A stretch of 42,533 nt of DNA, from NCBI RefSeq assembly GCF_003545805.1, contig NZ_NMQR01000036.1, positions 1 to 42,533 on the forward strand. Reading direction: 5' to 3'. The notes beneath the pieces were generated by a model. It did not search any database. It was not told where the DNA came from and saw only the letters and a list, made by a program, of their open reading frames with translations. Made by a program: the position numbers and the translations under genes. Origin of the DNA: Photorhabdus sp. CRCIA-P01. GTDB taxonomy: Bacteria; Pseudomonadota; Gammaproteobacteria; Enterobacterales; Enterobacteriaceae. Below, in pieces: positions 28,353 to 38,847 of this stretch (the stretch's first letter is position 1; every line of letters starts with the position of its first letter).

Positions 28353-31300
28353 ATGGCCGAACCCCGTTTTGTGCACTTACGTGTTCACAGCGACTATTCA
28401 ATGATTGATGGCTTAGCCAAAACCAGCCCTTTAGTGAAAAAGGTTGCGCAGTTAGGTATGCCGGCTTTTGCGATCACTGATTTTACTAATTTGTGTGGGC
28501 TGGTGAGATTTTACGGCAGTGCTCACGGGGCAGGAATAAAACCGATTATTGGTGCTGATTTCTATGTGGAAAGTGAACTGCTTGGTGATGAGCACGCAAG
28601 CCTGACCATTCTTGCGCGCAATAATACTGGTTATCATAACTTGACATTGCTGATATCAGAGGCTTATCAGAAGGGATATGGTGCGATTGGTCCGACAATT
28701 AAACAGGAATGGCTGATAAACCATAAAGAAGGGCTAATTCTGCTCTCCGGTGGTCGTATGGGGGATGTGGGTAAATTCCTGCTACGTGGTAATCAGATTA
28801 TGGTGGACCAATGCCTTGAGTTTTATCAGGAGCATTTTCCCGGCTGTTATTATTTGGAGCTGATCCGTACTGGCCGTGCAGATGAAGAAAGTTATCTTCA
28901 TGCGGCGGTTGCACTGGCAACGGAAAAAAGCCTGCCTGTCGTTGCAACTAATGATGCGTGTTTTATCGACAGTGAAGATTTTGATGCTCATGAGATTCGC
29001 GTAGCGATTCATGATGGCTATACCTTGGCTGACCCAAAACGTCCGAAAAATTACAGTCCTCAGCAATATCTGCGTAGTGAACAGGAAATGTGTGAGCTAT
29101 TCGCTGATATTCCTGAAGCGCTGGAAAACAGTGTAGAAATTGCTAAGCGTTGTAATGTCACTATTCGCCTTGGTGAATATTTCCTGCCGCAATTCCCTAC
29201 GGGAGAAATGAGTACCGAAGGTTATCTGATAGATAAATCTAAACAAGGGTTGGAAGAACGTTTAGCATTTCTCTATTCAGATCCTAAAGTACGCGCAGAA
29301 AAACGTCCTAAATATGATGAGAGACTCGATATTGAACTTCGGGTTATCAACCAGATGGGATTTCCTGGCTACTTCCTGATCGTGATGGAATTCATTCAGT
29401 GGTCGAAAGACAACGGTGTTCCTGTTGGCCCAGGACGTGGTTCGGGTGCAGGTTCTCTGGTGGCTTATGCCCTAAAAATAACCGATCTCGATCCTTTGGA
29501 ATTTGATCTGCTATTTGAACGATTCCTCAACCCTGAACGTGTTTCCATGCCCGATTTTGACGTCGATTTCTGTATGGAAAAACGTGATCTGGTGATCGAT
29601 CATGTGGCTGATATATATGGTCGTGATGCCGTATCTCAGATCATCACATTCGGTACGATGGCAGCGAAAGCCGTCATTCGGGATGTTGGCCGTGTGTTGG
29701 GGCATCCATATGGGTTTGTTGATAGAATTTCCAAATTGATACCGCTTGATCCAGGTATGACATTGGAAAAGGCATTTATCGCGGAGCCACAACTTCCTGA
29801 AATTTATGAAGCGGATGAGGAAGTTAAAGCGCTGATAGATATGGCGCGTAAATTGGAAGGTGTTACCCGTAACGCGGGGAAACACGCGGGGGGGGTGGTT
29901 ATCGCCCCGACTAAGATCACGGATTTCGCGCCTCTCTACTGTGACCCGGAAGGTTTGAACCCAGTTACTCAGTTTGATAAAAACGATGTGGAATATGCTG
30001 GGTTGGTGAAATTCGACTTCCTCGGACTGAGGACGTTGACTATCATCAATTGGGCGTTGGAAATGATCAACGCACGCAGAGCGAAGAAAGATCTGGACCC
30101 AATTGATATCGCAGCGATTCCGCTGAACGACGTCAAGAGCTTCGATATGCTGCAACGCGCTGAAACAACAGCGGTATTTCAGCTCGAATCCCGTGGTATG
30201 AAGGATCTTATCAAACGCCTGCGTCCTGACTGCTTCGAAGACATGATTGCTCTTGTGGCACTGTTTCGTCCGGGTCCTTTGCAATCAGGCATGGTGGACA
30301 ACTTCATTGACCGCAAACATGGTCGGGAAGAGATCTCATACCCAGATGTACAATGGCAGCACGAATCTTTACAGTCTGTGCTGGAGCCAACTTACGGCAT
30401 CATCCTTTATCAGGAACAAGTGATGCAGATTGCTCAGGTGCTGGCGGGATATACTCTCGGTGGCGCAGATATGCTCCGACGGGCGATGGGCAAGAAAAAG
30501 CCGGAGGAGATGGCTAAACAGCGTTCTGTCTTTGAAGAAGGCGCAAAGAGACTGGGTATTGATGGCGAACTGGCAATGAAAATCTTTGACCTGGTGGAGA
30601 AGTTTGCCGGTTATGGATTTAACAAATCTCACTCTGCTGCGTATGCCTTGGTTTCTTATCAGACTTTATGGTTGAAAGCGCATTACCCGGCTGAATTCAT
30701 GGCTGCGGTAATGACTGCTGATATGGATAATACAGAAAAAGTCGTTGGGTTGATTGATGAATGCTGGCGCATGGGGCTGAAAATCTTACCACCTGATATT
30801 AATAGTGGCTTGTATCATTTCCATGTTAATGATGACGGGGAGATCGTATATGGAATCGGGGCAATTAAAGGGGTAGGTGAAGGGCCGATTGAAGCGATTA
30901 TCGAAGCTCGTCAGAAAGATGGTTATTTTAGAGAACTGTTTGATTTATGTGCCCGCGTTGACACCAAGAAGTTAAATCGCCGAGTAATGGAAAAACTGAT
31001 CATGTCAGGGGCATTTGACCGTTTAGGGCCGCACCGTGCGGCACTGATGTCCTCGTTGGAAGATGCGCTAAAAGCGGCGGATCAACATGCTAAAGCAGAA
31101 GCTACTGGTCAGACTGATATGTTTGGTGTATTAGCTGAAGCGCCAGAAGAAGTGGAACGCTCTTATGCCAATATTTCTCAATGGTCGGAACAGATTGTTC
31201 TTGATGGTGAACGGGAAACACTGGGTCTCTATTTAACCGGGCATCCTATCACCCGTTATTTAAAAGAAATTGAGCGCTATACTAATGGATTGCGGTTAAA

Positions 31301-31835
31301 AGATGTGAATCCAACCCCGCGCGGTCAAGTAACGACTGTGATAGGTTTGGTGCTGGCATCCAAAGTGATTATAACCAAACGAGGTAACCGGATTGGTCTT
31401 TGTACTTTAGATGATCGTTCAGGACGTCTAGAAGTGATGTTATTTTCCGATGCCTTGGAGAAATATCGGCATTTGCTAGAACAAGACCGGATATTAATCG
31501 CTACGGGGCAGGTCAGCTTTGATGACTTCAATGGTGGTCTTAAAATGACAGCCCGTGAATTAATGGATATTAGTGAAGCGCGTGAAAAATATGCGCGTGG
31601 GCTTGCTATCTCGCTGTCAGACAGGCAAATTGATGATCAATTGTTGAGCCGTCTTCGTCGTGCATTGGAACCACATCGTTCGGGAACGATACCGGTTCAT
31701 CTTTATTACCAGAGGGAAGACGCCCGCGCCCGTTTAAGATTTGGCGCGACGTGGAGGGTAACGCCAACGGATAACCTTCTGACAGATTTGCGAACTCTGC
31801 TGGGTAATGAGCAGGTAGAATTAGAATTTGACTAA
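28353..31835 (+). CDS. dnaE: DNA polymerase III subunit alpha
   Basis: The protein is 1160 aa, identical in length to E. coli DnaE. It is the replicative polymerase subunit. The N-terminal PHP domain begins [20 protein letters not shown]. The catalytic core has [11 protein letters not shown] (the Asp401/Asp403 pair in E. coli numbering) and [11 protein letters not shown] (the third Asp). [16 protein letters not shown] and [20 protein letters not shown] are conserved. A helix-hairpin-helix and OB-fold region follow. The beta-clamp motif near residue 920 reads QTDMF rather than the E. coli QADMF. accA starts 14 bp downstream. Confidence 0.98.
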   Translation: MAEPRFVHLRVHSDYSMIDGLAKTSPLVKKVAQLGMPAFAITDFTNLCGLVRFYGSAHGAGIKPIIGADFYVESELLGDEHASLTILARNNTGYHNLTLLISEAYQKGYGAIGPTIKQEWLINHKEGLILLSGGRMGDVGKFLLRGNQIMVDQCLEFYQEHFPGCYYLELIRTGRADEESYLHAAVALATEKSLPVVATNDACFIDSEDFDAHEIRVAIHDGYTLADPKRPKNYSPQQYLRSEQEMCELFADIPEALENSVEIAKRCNVTIRLGEYFLPQFPTGEMSTEGYLIDKSKQGLEERLAFLYSDPKVRAEKRPKYDERLDIELRVINQMGFPGYFLIVMEFIQWSKDNGVPVGPGRGSGAGSLVAYALKITDLDPLEFDLLFERFLNPERVSMPDFDVDFCMEKRDLVIDHVADIYGRDAVSQIITFGTMAAKAVIRDVGRVLGHPYGFVDRISKLIPLDPGMTLEKAFIAEPQLPEIYEADEEVKALIDMARKLEGVTRNAGKHAGGVVIAPTKITDFAPLYCDPEGLNPVTQFDKNDVEYAGLVKFDFLGLRTLTIINWALEMINARRAKKDLDPIDIAAIPLNDVKSFDMLQRAETTAVFQLESRGMKDLIKRLRPDCFEDMIALVALFRPGPLQSGMVDNFIDRKHGREEISYPDVQWQHESLQSVLEPTYGIILYQEQVMQIAQVLAGYTLGGADMLRRAMGKKKPEEMAKQRSVFEEGAKRLGIDGELAMKIFDLVEKFAGYGFNKSHSAAYALVSYQTLWLKAHYPAEFMAAVMTADMDNTEKVVGLIDECWRMGLKILPPDINSGLYHFHVNDDGEIVYGIGAIKGVGEGPIEAIIEARQKDGYFRELFDLCARVDTKKLNRRVMEKLIMSGAFDRLGPHRAALMSSLEDALKAADQHAKAEATGQTDMFGVLAEAPEEVERSYANISQWSEQIVLDGERETLGLYLTGHPITRYLKEIERYTNGLRLKDVNPTPRGQVTTVIGLVLASKVIITKRGNRIGLCTLDDRSGRLEVMLFSDALEKYRHLLEQDRILIATGQVSFDDFNGGLKMTARELMDISEAREKYARGLAISLSDRQIDDQLLSRLRRALEPHRSGTIPVHLYYQREDARARLRFGATWRVTPTDNLLTDLRTLLGNEQVELEFD

Positions 31836-31848
31836 AATTAGGAATGTT

Positions 31849-32808
31849 ATGAGTCTGAATTTTCTTGAATTTGAACAGCCGATTGCCGAGCTGGAAGCGA
31901 AAATTGATTCGCTAACCGCAGTTAGCCTTCAAGGTGAAAAATTAGATATAAATCTGGATGAAGAAGTACAACGTTTGCGGGAAAAAAGTCTGGAATTGAC
32001 TCGCAAAATCTTTTCAGATTTAGGTGCCTGGCAAATTGCTCAGCTTGCTCGTCACCCACGTCGTCCTTATACGTTGGACTATATTCAACATATTTTTACT
32101 GATTTTGAAGAGCTTGCTGGTGATCGTGCTTATGCTGATGACAAAGCAATTGTGGGTGGTCTGGCTCGTATTGATGGACGTCCAGTGATGGTGATTGGTC
32201 ACCAAAAAGGCCGTGAAACCAAAGAAAAAATTCGCCGTAATTTCGGTATGCCCGCGCCAGAAGGTTATCGTAAAGCTTTGCGCCTGATGGAAATGGCAGA
32301 GCGTTTTAAACTGCCAATTATTACTTTCATTGATACTCCTGGTGCATATCCTGGGGTGGGTGCAGAAGAGCGTGGTCAATCTGAGGCGATAGCGCGCAAC
32401 TTGCGTGAAATGTCCCGTCTGTCTGTGCCTGTTATTTGTACTGTGATTGGTGAAGGTGGCTCTGGTGGCGCTCTGGCGATTAGTGTTGGTGATAAAGTGA
32501 ATATGCTGCAATATAGTACTTATTCTGTTATCTCCCCAGAAGGTTGTGCCTCAATTTTATGGAAAAGTGCGGAAAAAGCACCTTTGGCGGCAGAAGCAAT
32601 GGGGATCACTGCTCCTCGTTTGAAAGAACTGGAATTGATCGATTCTGTGATCTCAGAGCCATTAGGTGGCGCTCATCGTGACTATGAAGCAATATCCACG
32701 TCGTTGAAAGCTCAGTTGTTGATTGACCTGGCAGAGCTTGATCATTTGACATCCGAAGAGTTAATCAACCGCCGATATCAGCGTTTGATGCAATATGGTT
32801 ATTGCTGA
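31849..32808 (+). CDS. accA: Acetyl-CoA carboxylase carboxyltransferase subunit alpha
   Basis: The protein is 319 aa, the E. coli length. With AccD it transfers the carboxyl group from biotin to acetyl-CoA, making malonyl-CoA for fatty acid synthesis. I chose ATG 31849 ([20 protein letters not shown]) with AGGA at 5 nt; the frame could extend to 31828 but without homology. [20 protein letters not shown] and [20 protein letters not shown] form the crotonase-type active site. A hairpin terminator follows. ldcC and gloA2, which follow accA in E. coli, are missing here. Confidence 0.97.
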   Translation: MSLNFLEFEQPIAELEAKIDSLTAVSLQGEKLDINLDEEVQRLREKSLELTRKIFSDLGAWQIAQLARHPRRPYTLDYIQHIFTDFEELAGDRAYADDKAIVGGLARIDGRPVMVIGHQKGRETKEKIRRNFGMPAPEGYRKALRLMEMAERFKLPIITFIDTPGAYPGVGAEERGQSEAIARNLREMSRLSVPVICTVIGEGGSGGALAISVGDKVNMLQYSTYSVISPEGCASILWKSAEKAPLAAEAMGITAPRLKELELIDSVISEPLGGAHRDYEAISTSLKAQLLIDLAELDHLTSEELINRRYQRLMQYGYC

Positions 32809-32830
32809 TATTTGAATTAATTGTTTGAAT

Positions 32831-32898
32831 AAGGGATGGTAACTGACTGGAAATGATAAATTTCAGTCACTTCCATCCTTTACTATTTCTGCTTCTTT
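32831..32898 (+). terminator. Probable terminator after accA
   Basis: An imperfect stem runs from AAGGGATGG (32831-32839) to CCATCCTT (32873-32880). Its inner helix is GACTGGAAAT (32845-32854) with ATTTCAGTC (32860-32868) around GATAA. T-rich sequence follows. Confidence 0.6.
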
Positions 32899-33023
32899 TT
32901 GTCATTTTATATTCTTAATGAAAGTAGTGAAAAACATTATCTGACTGACAGAGATTTTAAACTTACTAAAGTAGATAATAATGAATTCATATTATTGCAA
33001 GCTAAGGAACTCTTGAACCTATA

Positions 33024-34352
33024 ATGACAAACATTGATGAGAGACTATTTGTCACTTTGGCTGAACAGCTTGGTGAATATAAGAAAATCCTGGTTGGATT
33101 CAGTGGTGGGCTGGATTCCTCTGTTTTGCTTCATTTGTTGGTTAATTGGCGTAATCAACATAATCAGAAAATTCAACTAAGGGCAATACATATTCACCAC
33201 GGTTTAAACCTAAAAGCAGATCAGTGGGTTGAACATTGCCAGCTGATCTGTGATGACTGGCAAGTGGAGTTTCATTCTGCAAGAGTCACGATAGATGCTC
33301 GTCAAAAGGGGATTGAGGCTGCTGCTCGTGATGCTCGATATCAGGTATTTAAGCGCGAATTACAAAAAGACGAAGTTTTGGTAACAGCTCAACATCTTGA
33401 TGATCAGGCGGAGACTTTTTTACTGGCATTAAAGCGAGGTAGTGGTCCGGCAGGTCTTGCTTCTATGCCTTCAATCGCCGTATTTGCTAATACATTATTG
33501 TTACGTCCTCTACTTGATTATAGTCGGAATGAACTGGATATGTATGCCAGTAAACATCGTCTGAATTGGATTGAAGACGACAGTAATCAAGATGATCGTT
33601 ATGACAGAAATTTTCTGCGCTTACATATTATGCCGTTACTGAATCAACGTTGGCCGCATTTCCCACAATCTGTTGCTCGAAGTGCAAGTTTATGTGGCGA
33701 ACAAGAACAGCTTCTGGATGAATTACTGAATGAGTCTCTGAAAGAGCTAATAATTCAAGATGGTGCTTTGGGTATTTCGTCTTTGGTTGTATGTTCAGAA
33801 GCTAAACGAAATGCTTTGTTACGCCGTTGGTTTGGTTACCATGAGATGAAAATGCCTTCACGAGAGCAGCTTAACCGGCTTTGGTATGAGGTGGTTCTTG
33901 CTCGCACTGATGCTGAGCCTCGACTACAATTTGGTGAATATGATATACGTCGTTATAAGCAAAAACTCTGGTTGGTTCCTCAATTACAATCTTTGAGAGA
34001 CACTATTCTTGAGTGGGATATTTGCAATATTTTGGTATTACCGGATCGCTTGGGAGAATTGAATATTTCTGATCGCGGTATCCAAGTAAGGGCCCCGGCT
34101 GATCATGAACGAGTGACTATTCGCTTTGGTGTCCAGGGAATGATAAGTATTGTGGGGCGTCAACATTCTCGGCATAGTAAAAAATTGTGGCAAGAGTTTG
34201 GGGTTGCTCCGTGGCTGAGAGAGCGAATTCCATTGCTTTATTACAACGAACAATTGATAGCGGCGTTAGGTGTTTTTGTTACCAAGGAAAGTAAAGCGGC
34301 AGAAGGAAGAGAGATGTTAACAATGAACTGGCATAAAACGCTGTTAAAATAA
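33024..34352 (+). CDS. tilS: tRNA(Ile)-lysidine synthase
   Basis: The protein is 442 aa (E. coli 432). It converts C34 of the CAU-anticodon tRNA-Ile to lysidine, changing its specificity to AUA and its charging to isoleucine. The PP-loop SGGLDSS is at residues 27-33. AIHIHHGLN, LVTAQHLDDQAETFLLALKR and WIEDDSNQDDRYDRNFLRL are typical. The C-terminal tRNA-binding domains are retained (KKLWQEFGVAPWLRERIPLL). ATG 33024 follows AAGGAACTCTTGAACCTATA, a distant ribosome site. The upstream 215 bp hold only the accA terminator and AT-rich sequence. Confidence 0.96.
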   Translation: MTNIDERLFVTLAEQLGEYKKILVGFSGGLDSSVLLHLLVNWRNQHNQKIQLRAIHIHHGLNLKADQWVEHCQLICDDWQVEFHSARVTIDARQKGIEAAARDARYQVFKRELQKDEVLVTAQHLDDQAETFLLALKRGSGPAGLASMPSIAVFANTLLLRPLLDYSRNELDMYASKHRLNWIEDDSNQDDRYDRNFLRLHIMPLLNQRWPHFPQSVARSASLCGEQEQLLDELLNESLKELIIQDGALGISSLVVCSEAKRNALLRRWFGYHEMKMPSREQLNRLWYEVVLARTDAEPRLQFGEYDIRRYKQKLWLVPQLQSLRDTILEWDICNILVLPDRLGELNISDRGIQVRAPADHERVTIRFGVQGMISIVGRQHSRHSKKLWQEFGVAPWLRERIPLLYYNEQLIAALGVFVTKESKAAEGREMLTMNWHKTLLK

Positions 34353-34383
34353 AAAGTTAAGCCGCCAAAGGCGGCTGTTTTCT
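34353..34383. terminator. Bidirectional terminator between tilS and rof
   Basis: AGCCGCC (34360-34366) pairs with GGCGGCT (34370-34376) around AAA. GTTTTCT follows on the plus strand, and AACTTTTTATTTT follows on the minus strand, serving the convergent tilS and rof. Confidence 0.88.
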
Positions 34384-34384
34384 A

Positions 34385-34651
34385 TCAAGATTCAGAGTGT
34401 TCAATAATAATAGTGCCAATTTTAGGGTGACTGAAACTAGCAATATGATCTAACCGCAATTCACGAGGTTTACCTTCTGTTTCAATTATCAAGTATTCAA
34501 CTTTTTTTCTTAAAACCAAATCACAGGCTTTTCCTTCAATAACTTCCCCACCCCGCAACTTTATGTGGAGGTGGAGCTGATGTTGGCAAGTTGACTCAAG
34601 ATTATCGTAGTCGTCACAGTTAATTGGTTGATATTCAGTATTTATAGACAT
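34385..34651 (-). CDS. rof: Rho-binding antiterminator Rof
   Basis: The protein is 88 aa (E. coli Rof/YaeO 84). It binds Rho and inhibits Rho-dependent termination. YQPINCDDYDNLESTCQHQL opens the conserved fold, and GKACDLVLRKKVEYLIIETE and RELRLDHIASFSHPKIGTII follow, close to the E. coli protein. In E. coli rof is preceded by yaeP; no yaeP is visible between rof and nlpE here. It converges on tilS with a shared terminator. Confidence 0.93.
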   Translation of the reverse strand: MSINTEYQPINCDDYDNLESTCQHQLHLHIKLRGGEVIEGKACDLVLRKKVEYLIIETEGKPRELRLDHIASFSHPKIGTIIIEHSES

Positions 34652-34984
34652 ATTTGCTCACCACTATGGTTAGTGGCGGTTATTGCCGCCCGTGGTTGTT
34701 AAAATTGTAACTCAAAAGCACTATTAATGACTATAGCACAGGAAATCAATCGTGATTAATGAATAACTTTGGTTATTCATTCTGAACAGTAAGTAAATAA
34801 AAGTCCTATTTCACAGCAACTTCCTGACAAAAGTATTAAAATCGGCCCACGTTATTTTGCTATTATTGAATAACATCCTTAAGAAGGACAGTATTTACGC
34901 TATTAAGCTTGAATAATCGCTATGTTCCTTGTGTTACTTATAAGATGAGAATTATAGAACTCATTATACTGTGTGGAGATAAAT
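34652..34984. other. Gene-free divergent region between rof and nlpE
   Basis: No coding sequence is supported in these 333 bp. It holds a 9-bp hairpin ATGAATAAC/GTTATTCAT (34759-34767 and 34772-34780) and a GGCGG/CCGCC hairpin near 34675-34690 in the rof leader. It should contain the divergent rof and nlpE promoters. A TATACT at 34965-34970 is too close to the nlpE start to be convincing, and no clear CpxR site was seen. Confidence 0.55.
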
Positions 34985-35650
34985 GTGAATAAAAAACTTT
35001 TGACAGCGTTGGTTGCTGTGGGCGTATCTGCTTTGATGGGATGTAAAGGTAACTCAGCACAACAAACGAGTTCACAGCCAGTAGATCAGACTTTTCATGG
35101 TGCTCTTCCTTGCGCTGATTGTTCTGGTATTGATACCACACTGTTATTGGATAATGATGGTACTTATATTCTGGAACAAACTTATCTTGGCGCTCGTGAT
35201 GGTGATCAGTCGTTCTTTGAATCTGGTCTATGGGTGAAAGATGGAGAGAAAATTCGCCTGACAAAATCAGACGACCAGAAATCTTATTATCTGTCGAAAG
35301 GTGAAAACCTGGTAATGCTGGATATTGAAGGCAATAAAATTGAATCATCATTCAATTATGAACTGCAACGGGTAAAACCGAAGAAACTGGCGGGTGAATA
35401 CAGTTATATGGCTGATGCAGCTTTGTTTACAGATTGTAGTACAGGTAAGCAGTATGCTGTAACGGAAAGCCTGGATTTGGAGCAAGGCTATCACCAAGTT
35501 GGTGTGGAAGGTGGAACGCCGGTTTATGTTGAAGTTGAAGGCTATTACAGTGTCCGTCCTTCAATGGAAGATGGGCAATTTGATCCTGCCCTGATTCAGA
35601 CAGGTAAAATCCATTTCGATAAATCGAAATCTTGTAATATGAAGAAATAA
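34985..35650 (+). CDS. nlpE: Copper-resistance/envelope-stress lipoprotein NlpE
   Basis: The protein is 221 aa (E. coli 236). It is an outer-membrane lipoprotein that activates the Cpx envelope-stress system upon surface contact or when its own maturation fails. The signal peptide MNKKLLTALVAVGVSALMGC ends in lipobox Cys20. The N-terminal barrel carries the CxxC pair Cys43/Cys46 (FHGALPCADCSGIDT), and the C-terminal region has two further cysteines (FTDCSTGK, KSCN). I chose GTG 34985 with GGAG at 6 nt; an upstream GTG at 34973 would add four residues before the signal peptide. Confidence 0.93.
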   Translation: MNKKLLTALVAVGVSALMGCKGNSAQQTSSQPVDQTFHGALPCADCSGIDTTLLLDNDGTYILEQTYLGARDGDQSFFESGLWVKDGEKIRLTKSDDQKSYYLSKGENLVMLDIEGNKIESSFNYELQRVKPKKLAGEYSYMADAALFTDCSTGKQYAVTESLDLEQGYHQVGVEGGTPVYVEVEGYYSVRPSMEDGQFDPALIQTGKIHFDKSKSCNMKK

Positions 35651-35666
35651 TTCTAGCTTCGGTATA

Positions 35667-35728
35667 TATGGTGATAATGGGCTAAGAAGCGTAAAATGTT
35701 CTGTTACGATGTGACCATTATCACCATA
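35667..35728. repeat. Long-loop inverted repeat between nlpE and proS
   Basis: TATGGTGATAATGG (35667-35680) and its exact complement (35715-35728) are separated by 34 nt, between the convergent nlpE and proS genes. It may act as a terminator for one or both genes, but there is no T-tract directly after the stem. Confidence 0.55.
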
Positions 35729-35758
35729 CTATTCAATAAATTACTACAATAATCTTAA

Positions 35759-37477
35759 TTAACAACCAAGTTGTTGTTTCAGGTAATCAACGACATCATC
35801 TAGTTTCAGCATCTGTTTTTCATCACCACGACGATGTTTATATTCCACTTCGTCATTATCGAGATTACGGTCACCGATAACGATAGTGTGTGGTACACCG
35901 ATAAGCTCCATGTCAGCAAACATCACACCTGGGCGTTCCTTACGATCATCAAAAATAACATCAATGCCGCTAGTGCGTAGATCAGCATACAGTTTCTCCG
36001 CAACTTCTTTAACGCGATATGACTTGTGTATATTCATTGGCAAAATAGCAACTTGGAATGGTGCAATTGCGTCAGGCCAGATGATACCTCGGTCATCGTA
36101 ATTTTGTTCAATCGCTGCGGCGACAATACGAGTAACACCAATACCATAACAGCCCATAGTGACTATCTGATTATGGCCGTCTTCGCTTTGAACAGTCGCT
36201 TTCATGGCATCAGAATATTTGGTGCCAAGTTGGAAGATATGGCCAACTTCAATACCACGTTTGATGAGCAATGTACCTTTACTATCCGGGCTGGCATCAC
36301 CTTCAACAACATTACGGATATCGGCAACTTCTGGTACTGGTAGATCACGTTCCCAGTTGATACCGAAATAGTGTTTGTCATCGATATTGGCACCTGCGCC
36401 AAAGTCACTCATCACTGCTACACTACGGTCAATAATAACGGGTATTGGCAGATTGACAGGGCCCAATGAACCTGGACCTGCACCAACAATTGAGCGAATC
36501 TCTTCTTCGGTAGCAAAAGTCAGCGGGCTGGCAACTAAAGATAATTTCTCTGCTTTGATTTCATTAAGTTCATGGTCGCCGCGAACCAGTAAGGCGATCA
36601 ATTTATGACTTGTTTCTTCTGTTGCGTGAACCATCAGGGTTTTAACGGTTTTCTCAATTGGCAGATTGAATTGCTCAACCAGTTCAGCAATTGTTTTTGC
36701 GTTTGGAGTATCTACCAGATGCATCTCTTTTGTTGGTGCTGCGCGATCATGGGCGGGGGCAACCGCTTCGGCTAATTCAATATTAGCTGCGTAATTGGAT
36801 TCAGTGGAGAAGACGATATCATCTTCTCCACTGGCTGCCAGAACCTGAAATTCATGGGAAGCACTACCACCGATGGAACCGGTATCGGCCAGAACAGCAC
36901 GAAAATCCAAACCTATGCGGGTAAAAATTTTGCTGTAGGCTTCGTACATGTTGTCGTAAGTTTCTTGTAATGATGCCTGGGTAGCATGGAAAGAGTAAGC
37001 ATCTTTCATTAGGAATTCACGGGAGCGCATAATGCCAAAACGAGGGCGAACTTCATCGCGAAATTTAGTCTGGATCTGGAATAGAGTCAGTGGTAATTGC
37101 TTATATGAGCTGACTTCATTGCGGATCAGATCAGTGATCACTTCTTCATGAGTGGGACCTAGTACAAAAGGACGATCACCTCGGTCAACAAGGCGCAGTA
37201 ACTCTGGACCGTATTGTTCCCAGCGACCGCTTTCTTGCCATAGATCCGCTGGTTGTACGACGGGCATGGATATTTCAATCGCTCCGGCATTGTTCATCTC
37301 TTCTCGAACAATTTTTTCGACTTTTTTGAGTACACGGATACCTGTAGGCATCCAATTATACAGACCTGAAGCGAGTTTACGGATCATGCCCGCACGAAGC
37401 ATCAGCTTATGGCTGATAACCTCCGCATCGGCAGGAGTCTCTTTTAGTGTAGAGAGCAGATATTGGCTAGTACGCAT
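35759..37477 (-). CDS. proS: Prolyl-tRNA synthetase
   Basis: The protein is 572 aa, equal to E. coli ProS. It charges tRNA-Pro and edits misacylated Ala-tRNA-Pro. It is a class II synthetase: motif 2 lies around [20 protein letters not shown] and motif 3 around [20 protein letters not shown]. The editing (INS) domain lies between them, with [20 protein letters not shown]. The C-terminal anticodon-binding domain ends [13 protein letters not shown]. The start is ATG 37477 ([20 protein letters not shown]). The gene lies 125 bp downstream of trmO on the same strand. Confidence 0.97.
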   Translation of the reverse strand: MRTSQYLLSTLKETPADAEVISHKLMLRAGMIRKLASGLYNWMPTGIRVLKKVEKIVREEMNNAGAIEISMPVVQPADLWQESGRWEQYGPELLRLVDRGDRPFVLGPTHEEVITDLIRNEVSSYKQLPLTLFQIQTKFRDEVRPRFGIMRSREFLMKDAYSFHATQASLQETYDNMYEAYSKIFTRIGLDFRAVLADTGSIGGSASHEFQVLAASGEDDIVFSTESNYAANIELAEAVAPAHDRAAPTKEMHLVDTPNAKTIAELVEQFNLPIEKTVKTLMVHATEETSHKLIALLVRGDHELNEIKAEKLSLVASPLTFATEEEIRSIVGAGPGSLGPVNLPIPVIIDRSVAVMSDFGAGANIDDKHYFGINWERDLPVPEVADIRNVVEGDASPDSKGTLLIKRGIEVGHIFQLGTKYSDAMKATVQSEDGHNQIVTMGCYGIGVTRIVAAAIEQNYDDRGIIWPDAIAPFQVAILPMNIHKSYRVKEVAEKLYADLRTSGIDVIFDDRKERPGVMFADMELIGVPHTIVIGDRNLDNDEVEYKHRRGDEKQMLKLDDVVDYLKQQLGC

Positions 37478-37602
37478 TGTTAGGTTCCATTAGAGCAGCA
37501 AATTGCTTCTGACTGGCAGAAATTTGCCAGCCAATAAAAAAACGAAAATAAGCCTTTAGTCTACCAGTGAGTTTAAGATGCCAAAAGGGTATATGCTGAT
37601 TT

Positions 37603-38310
37603 TTAATGGGGATCTATGGCGATCACTTCGGTCAATGTGCCACGGATTTTCCAGCGCACATTAAAATTCAGTAAATGAACGGCATATTCCCGATTTTCCT
37701 GTTCTCCTTTCCGGTAAGCGGGACGAGGGTCCTGGGCCAAAACTTGGCTGATAAAACGGCGTAAATTCGGATAAATATTTTGAACTGATATGAGTTGTTG
37801 CTCAGCGGCAGGTAAAAATATCACTTCCATATTGGTAGAAGGGGCTTGCTGGGCAAAACCTGCTACTGCGTGTGGCTGACATTCAGCAAAAGGTAGATAA
37901 GGCTTAATATCAATAACAGGTGTACCATCAACTAAATCTAGGCTACCCAGTTCCAGAGTAACTCGACCTTTTCTGTATTCTATCCCTTTAAGTTCAATCA
38001 AAGACATACCGATTGGATTTGGTCGAAAAGTCGAACGGGTTGCGAATACACCCATTTTTGCATTGCCACCTAAACGAGGAGGGCGCACCATTGGCTTCCA
38101 ACCGCCATCCATTGTTTGGTGGAAGATAAAAATAACCCATAGATGACTAAATTGCTCCAGACCACGAACTGCATCTGGTTGATTATAGGGAGGAAGAAGT
38201 ACCAGTTTCCCACCACCATCTTCAATAAGACCTGGTTGGCGGGGAACGGCAAATTTTTCTTTATAAGGGGAGTGAATAACCCCTATCTGAGTAAAATGAA
38301 AATCGGTCAT
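37603..38310 (-). CDS. trmO: tRNA (N6-threonylcarbamoyladenosine37-N6)-methyltransferase TrmO
   Basis: The protein is 235 aa, as in E. coli (YaeB/TsaA). It methylates t6A37 of certain tRNAs using S-adenosylmethionine. The UPF0066/TsaA-type fold is indicated by IGVIHSPYKEKFAVPRQPGL, FSHLWVIFIFHQT, FATRSTFRPNPIGMSLIELK and VTLELGSLDLVDGTPVIDIK. It overlaps the upstream rcsF by 4 nt, so the two are translationally coupled, as in E. coli. Confidence 0.94.
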   Translation of the reverse strand: MTDFHFTQIGVIHSPYKEKFAVPRQPGLIEDGGGKLVLLPPYNQPDAVRGLEQFSHLWVIFIFHQTMDGGWKPMVRPPRLGGNAKMGVFATRSTFRPNPIGMSLIELKGIEYRKGRVTLELGSLDLVDGTPVIDIKPYLPFAECQPHAVAGFAQQAPSTNMEVIFLPAAEQQLISVQNIYPNLRRFISQVLAQDPRPAYRKGEQENREYAVHLLNFNVRWKIRGTLTEVIAIDPH

Positions 38311-38705
38311 TGGGTAGTAAGCAGGGCTGAACCTTCACATATTGCTATCTGGTAGCATCCTTGGCCTGATAATATTTCGCATTGATGCAATAAAACAGCG
38401 TTAGCATTCAAATAAGCTGCTTTGGTTATCATCTGGTTGCGTGCCATAGTGATATTAACTGGTGGGTCTTGTAAGGAACTACGGCATGATTGACCAGAAA
38501 CAATCCCTAAATCTTTAAATGAGGTACTTAATAATTCTTCACTCTTGGTATATAACTTTACGGATGAAGATAAATGTTTTTTTTCTCCAGTTGATAGTTT
38601 TGTGAGCCTCATATCTGATAACTGGGAAGAGTCAGGAAATGTTGTTTGTTGTACTGAACATCCTGTTATGGACAGTACTAACAAAGAGGCAAGTAGCCTA
38701 CGCAT
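38307..38705 (-). CDS. rcsF: Rcs stress-response lipoprotein RcsF
   Basis: The protein is 132 aa (E. coli 134). RcsF is an outer-membrane lipoprotein that senses envelope damage, is threaded through BAM-assembled porins, and triggers the Rcs phosphorelay through IgaA. The signal peptide MRRLLASLLVLSITGC gives lipidated Cys16. Four further cysteines, in VSGQSCRSS, LLHQCEIL, GQGCYQ and AICEGSA, match the two disulfides of the E. coli protein. The linker between lipid and domain is shorter in proline than the E. coli one. Confidence 0.92.
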   Translation of the reverse strand: MRRLLASLLVLSITGCSVQQTTFPDSSQLSDMRLTKLSTGEKKHLSSSVKLYTKSEELLSTSFKDLGIVSGQSCRSSLQDPPVNITMARNQMITKAAYLNANAVLLHQCEILSGQGCYQIAICEGSALLTTQ

Positions 38706-38787
38706 TATAGATCCTCGAATTTTTACTGTTAGAGTTAAGCGAATAGATCAGGTTAACAAAAAATATCGAAAACATGATGCCATAATA

Positions 38788-38816
38788 AATCAGGCGGACA
38801 ATCTGTCCGCCTGATT
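38788..38816 (-). terminator. Intrinsic terminator of metNIQ
   Basis: AATCAGGCGGACA (38788-38800) and its exact complement (38804-38816) form a 13-bp stem with a very short loop. On the minus strand TTATTATGG follows. It lies 31 bp past the metQ stop. Confidence 0.85.
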
Positions 38817-38847
38817 ATTCTAATATCGATGAGCGTAATATGAAAGA

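Noticed and set aside
29511-30284. Long minus-strand open frame opposite dnaE (257 codons)
   Set aside because: It lies wholly within the highly conserved dnaE core, its translation resembles no family, and it looks like a codon-bias shadow.
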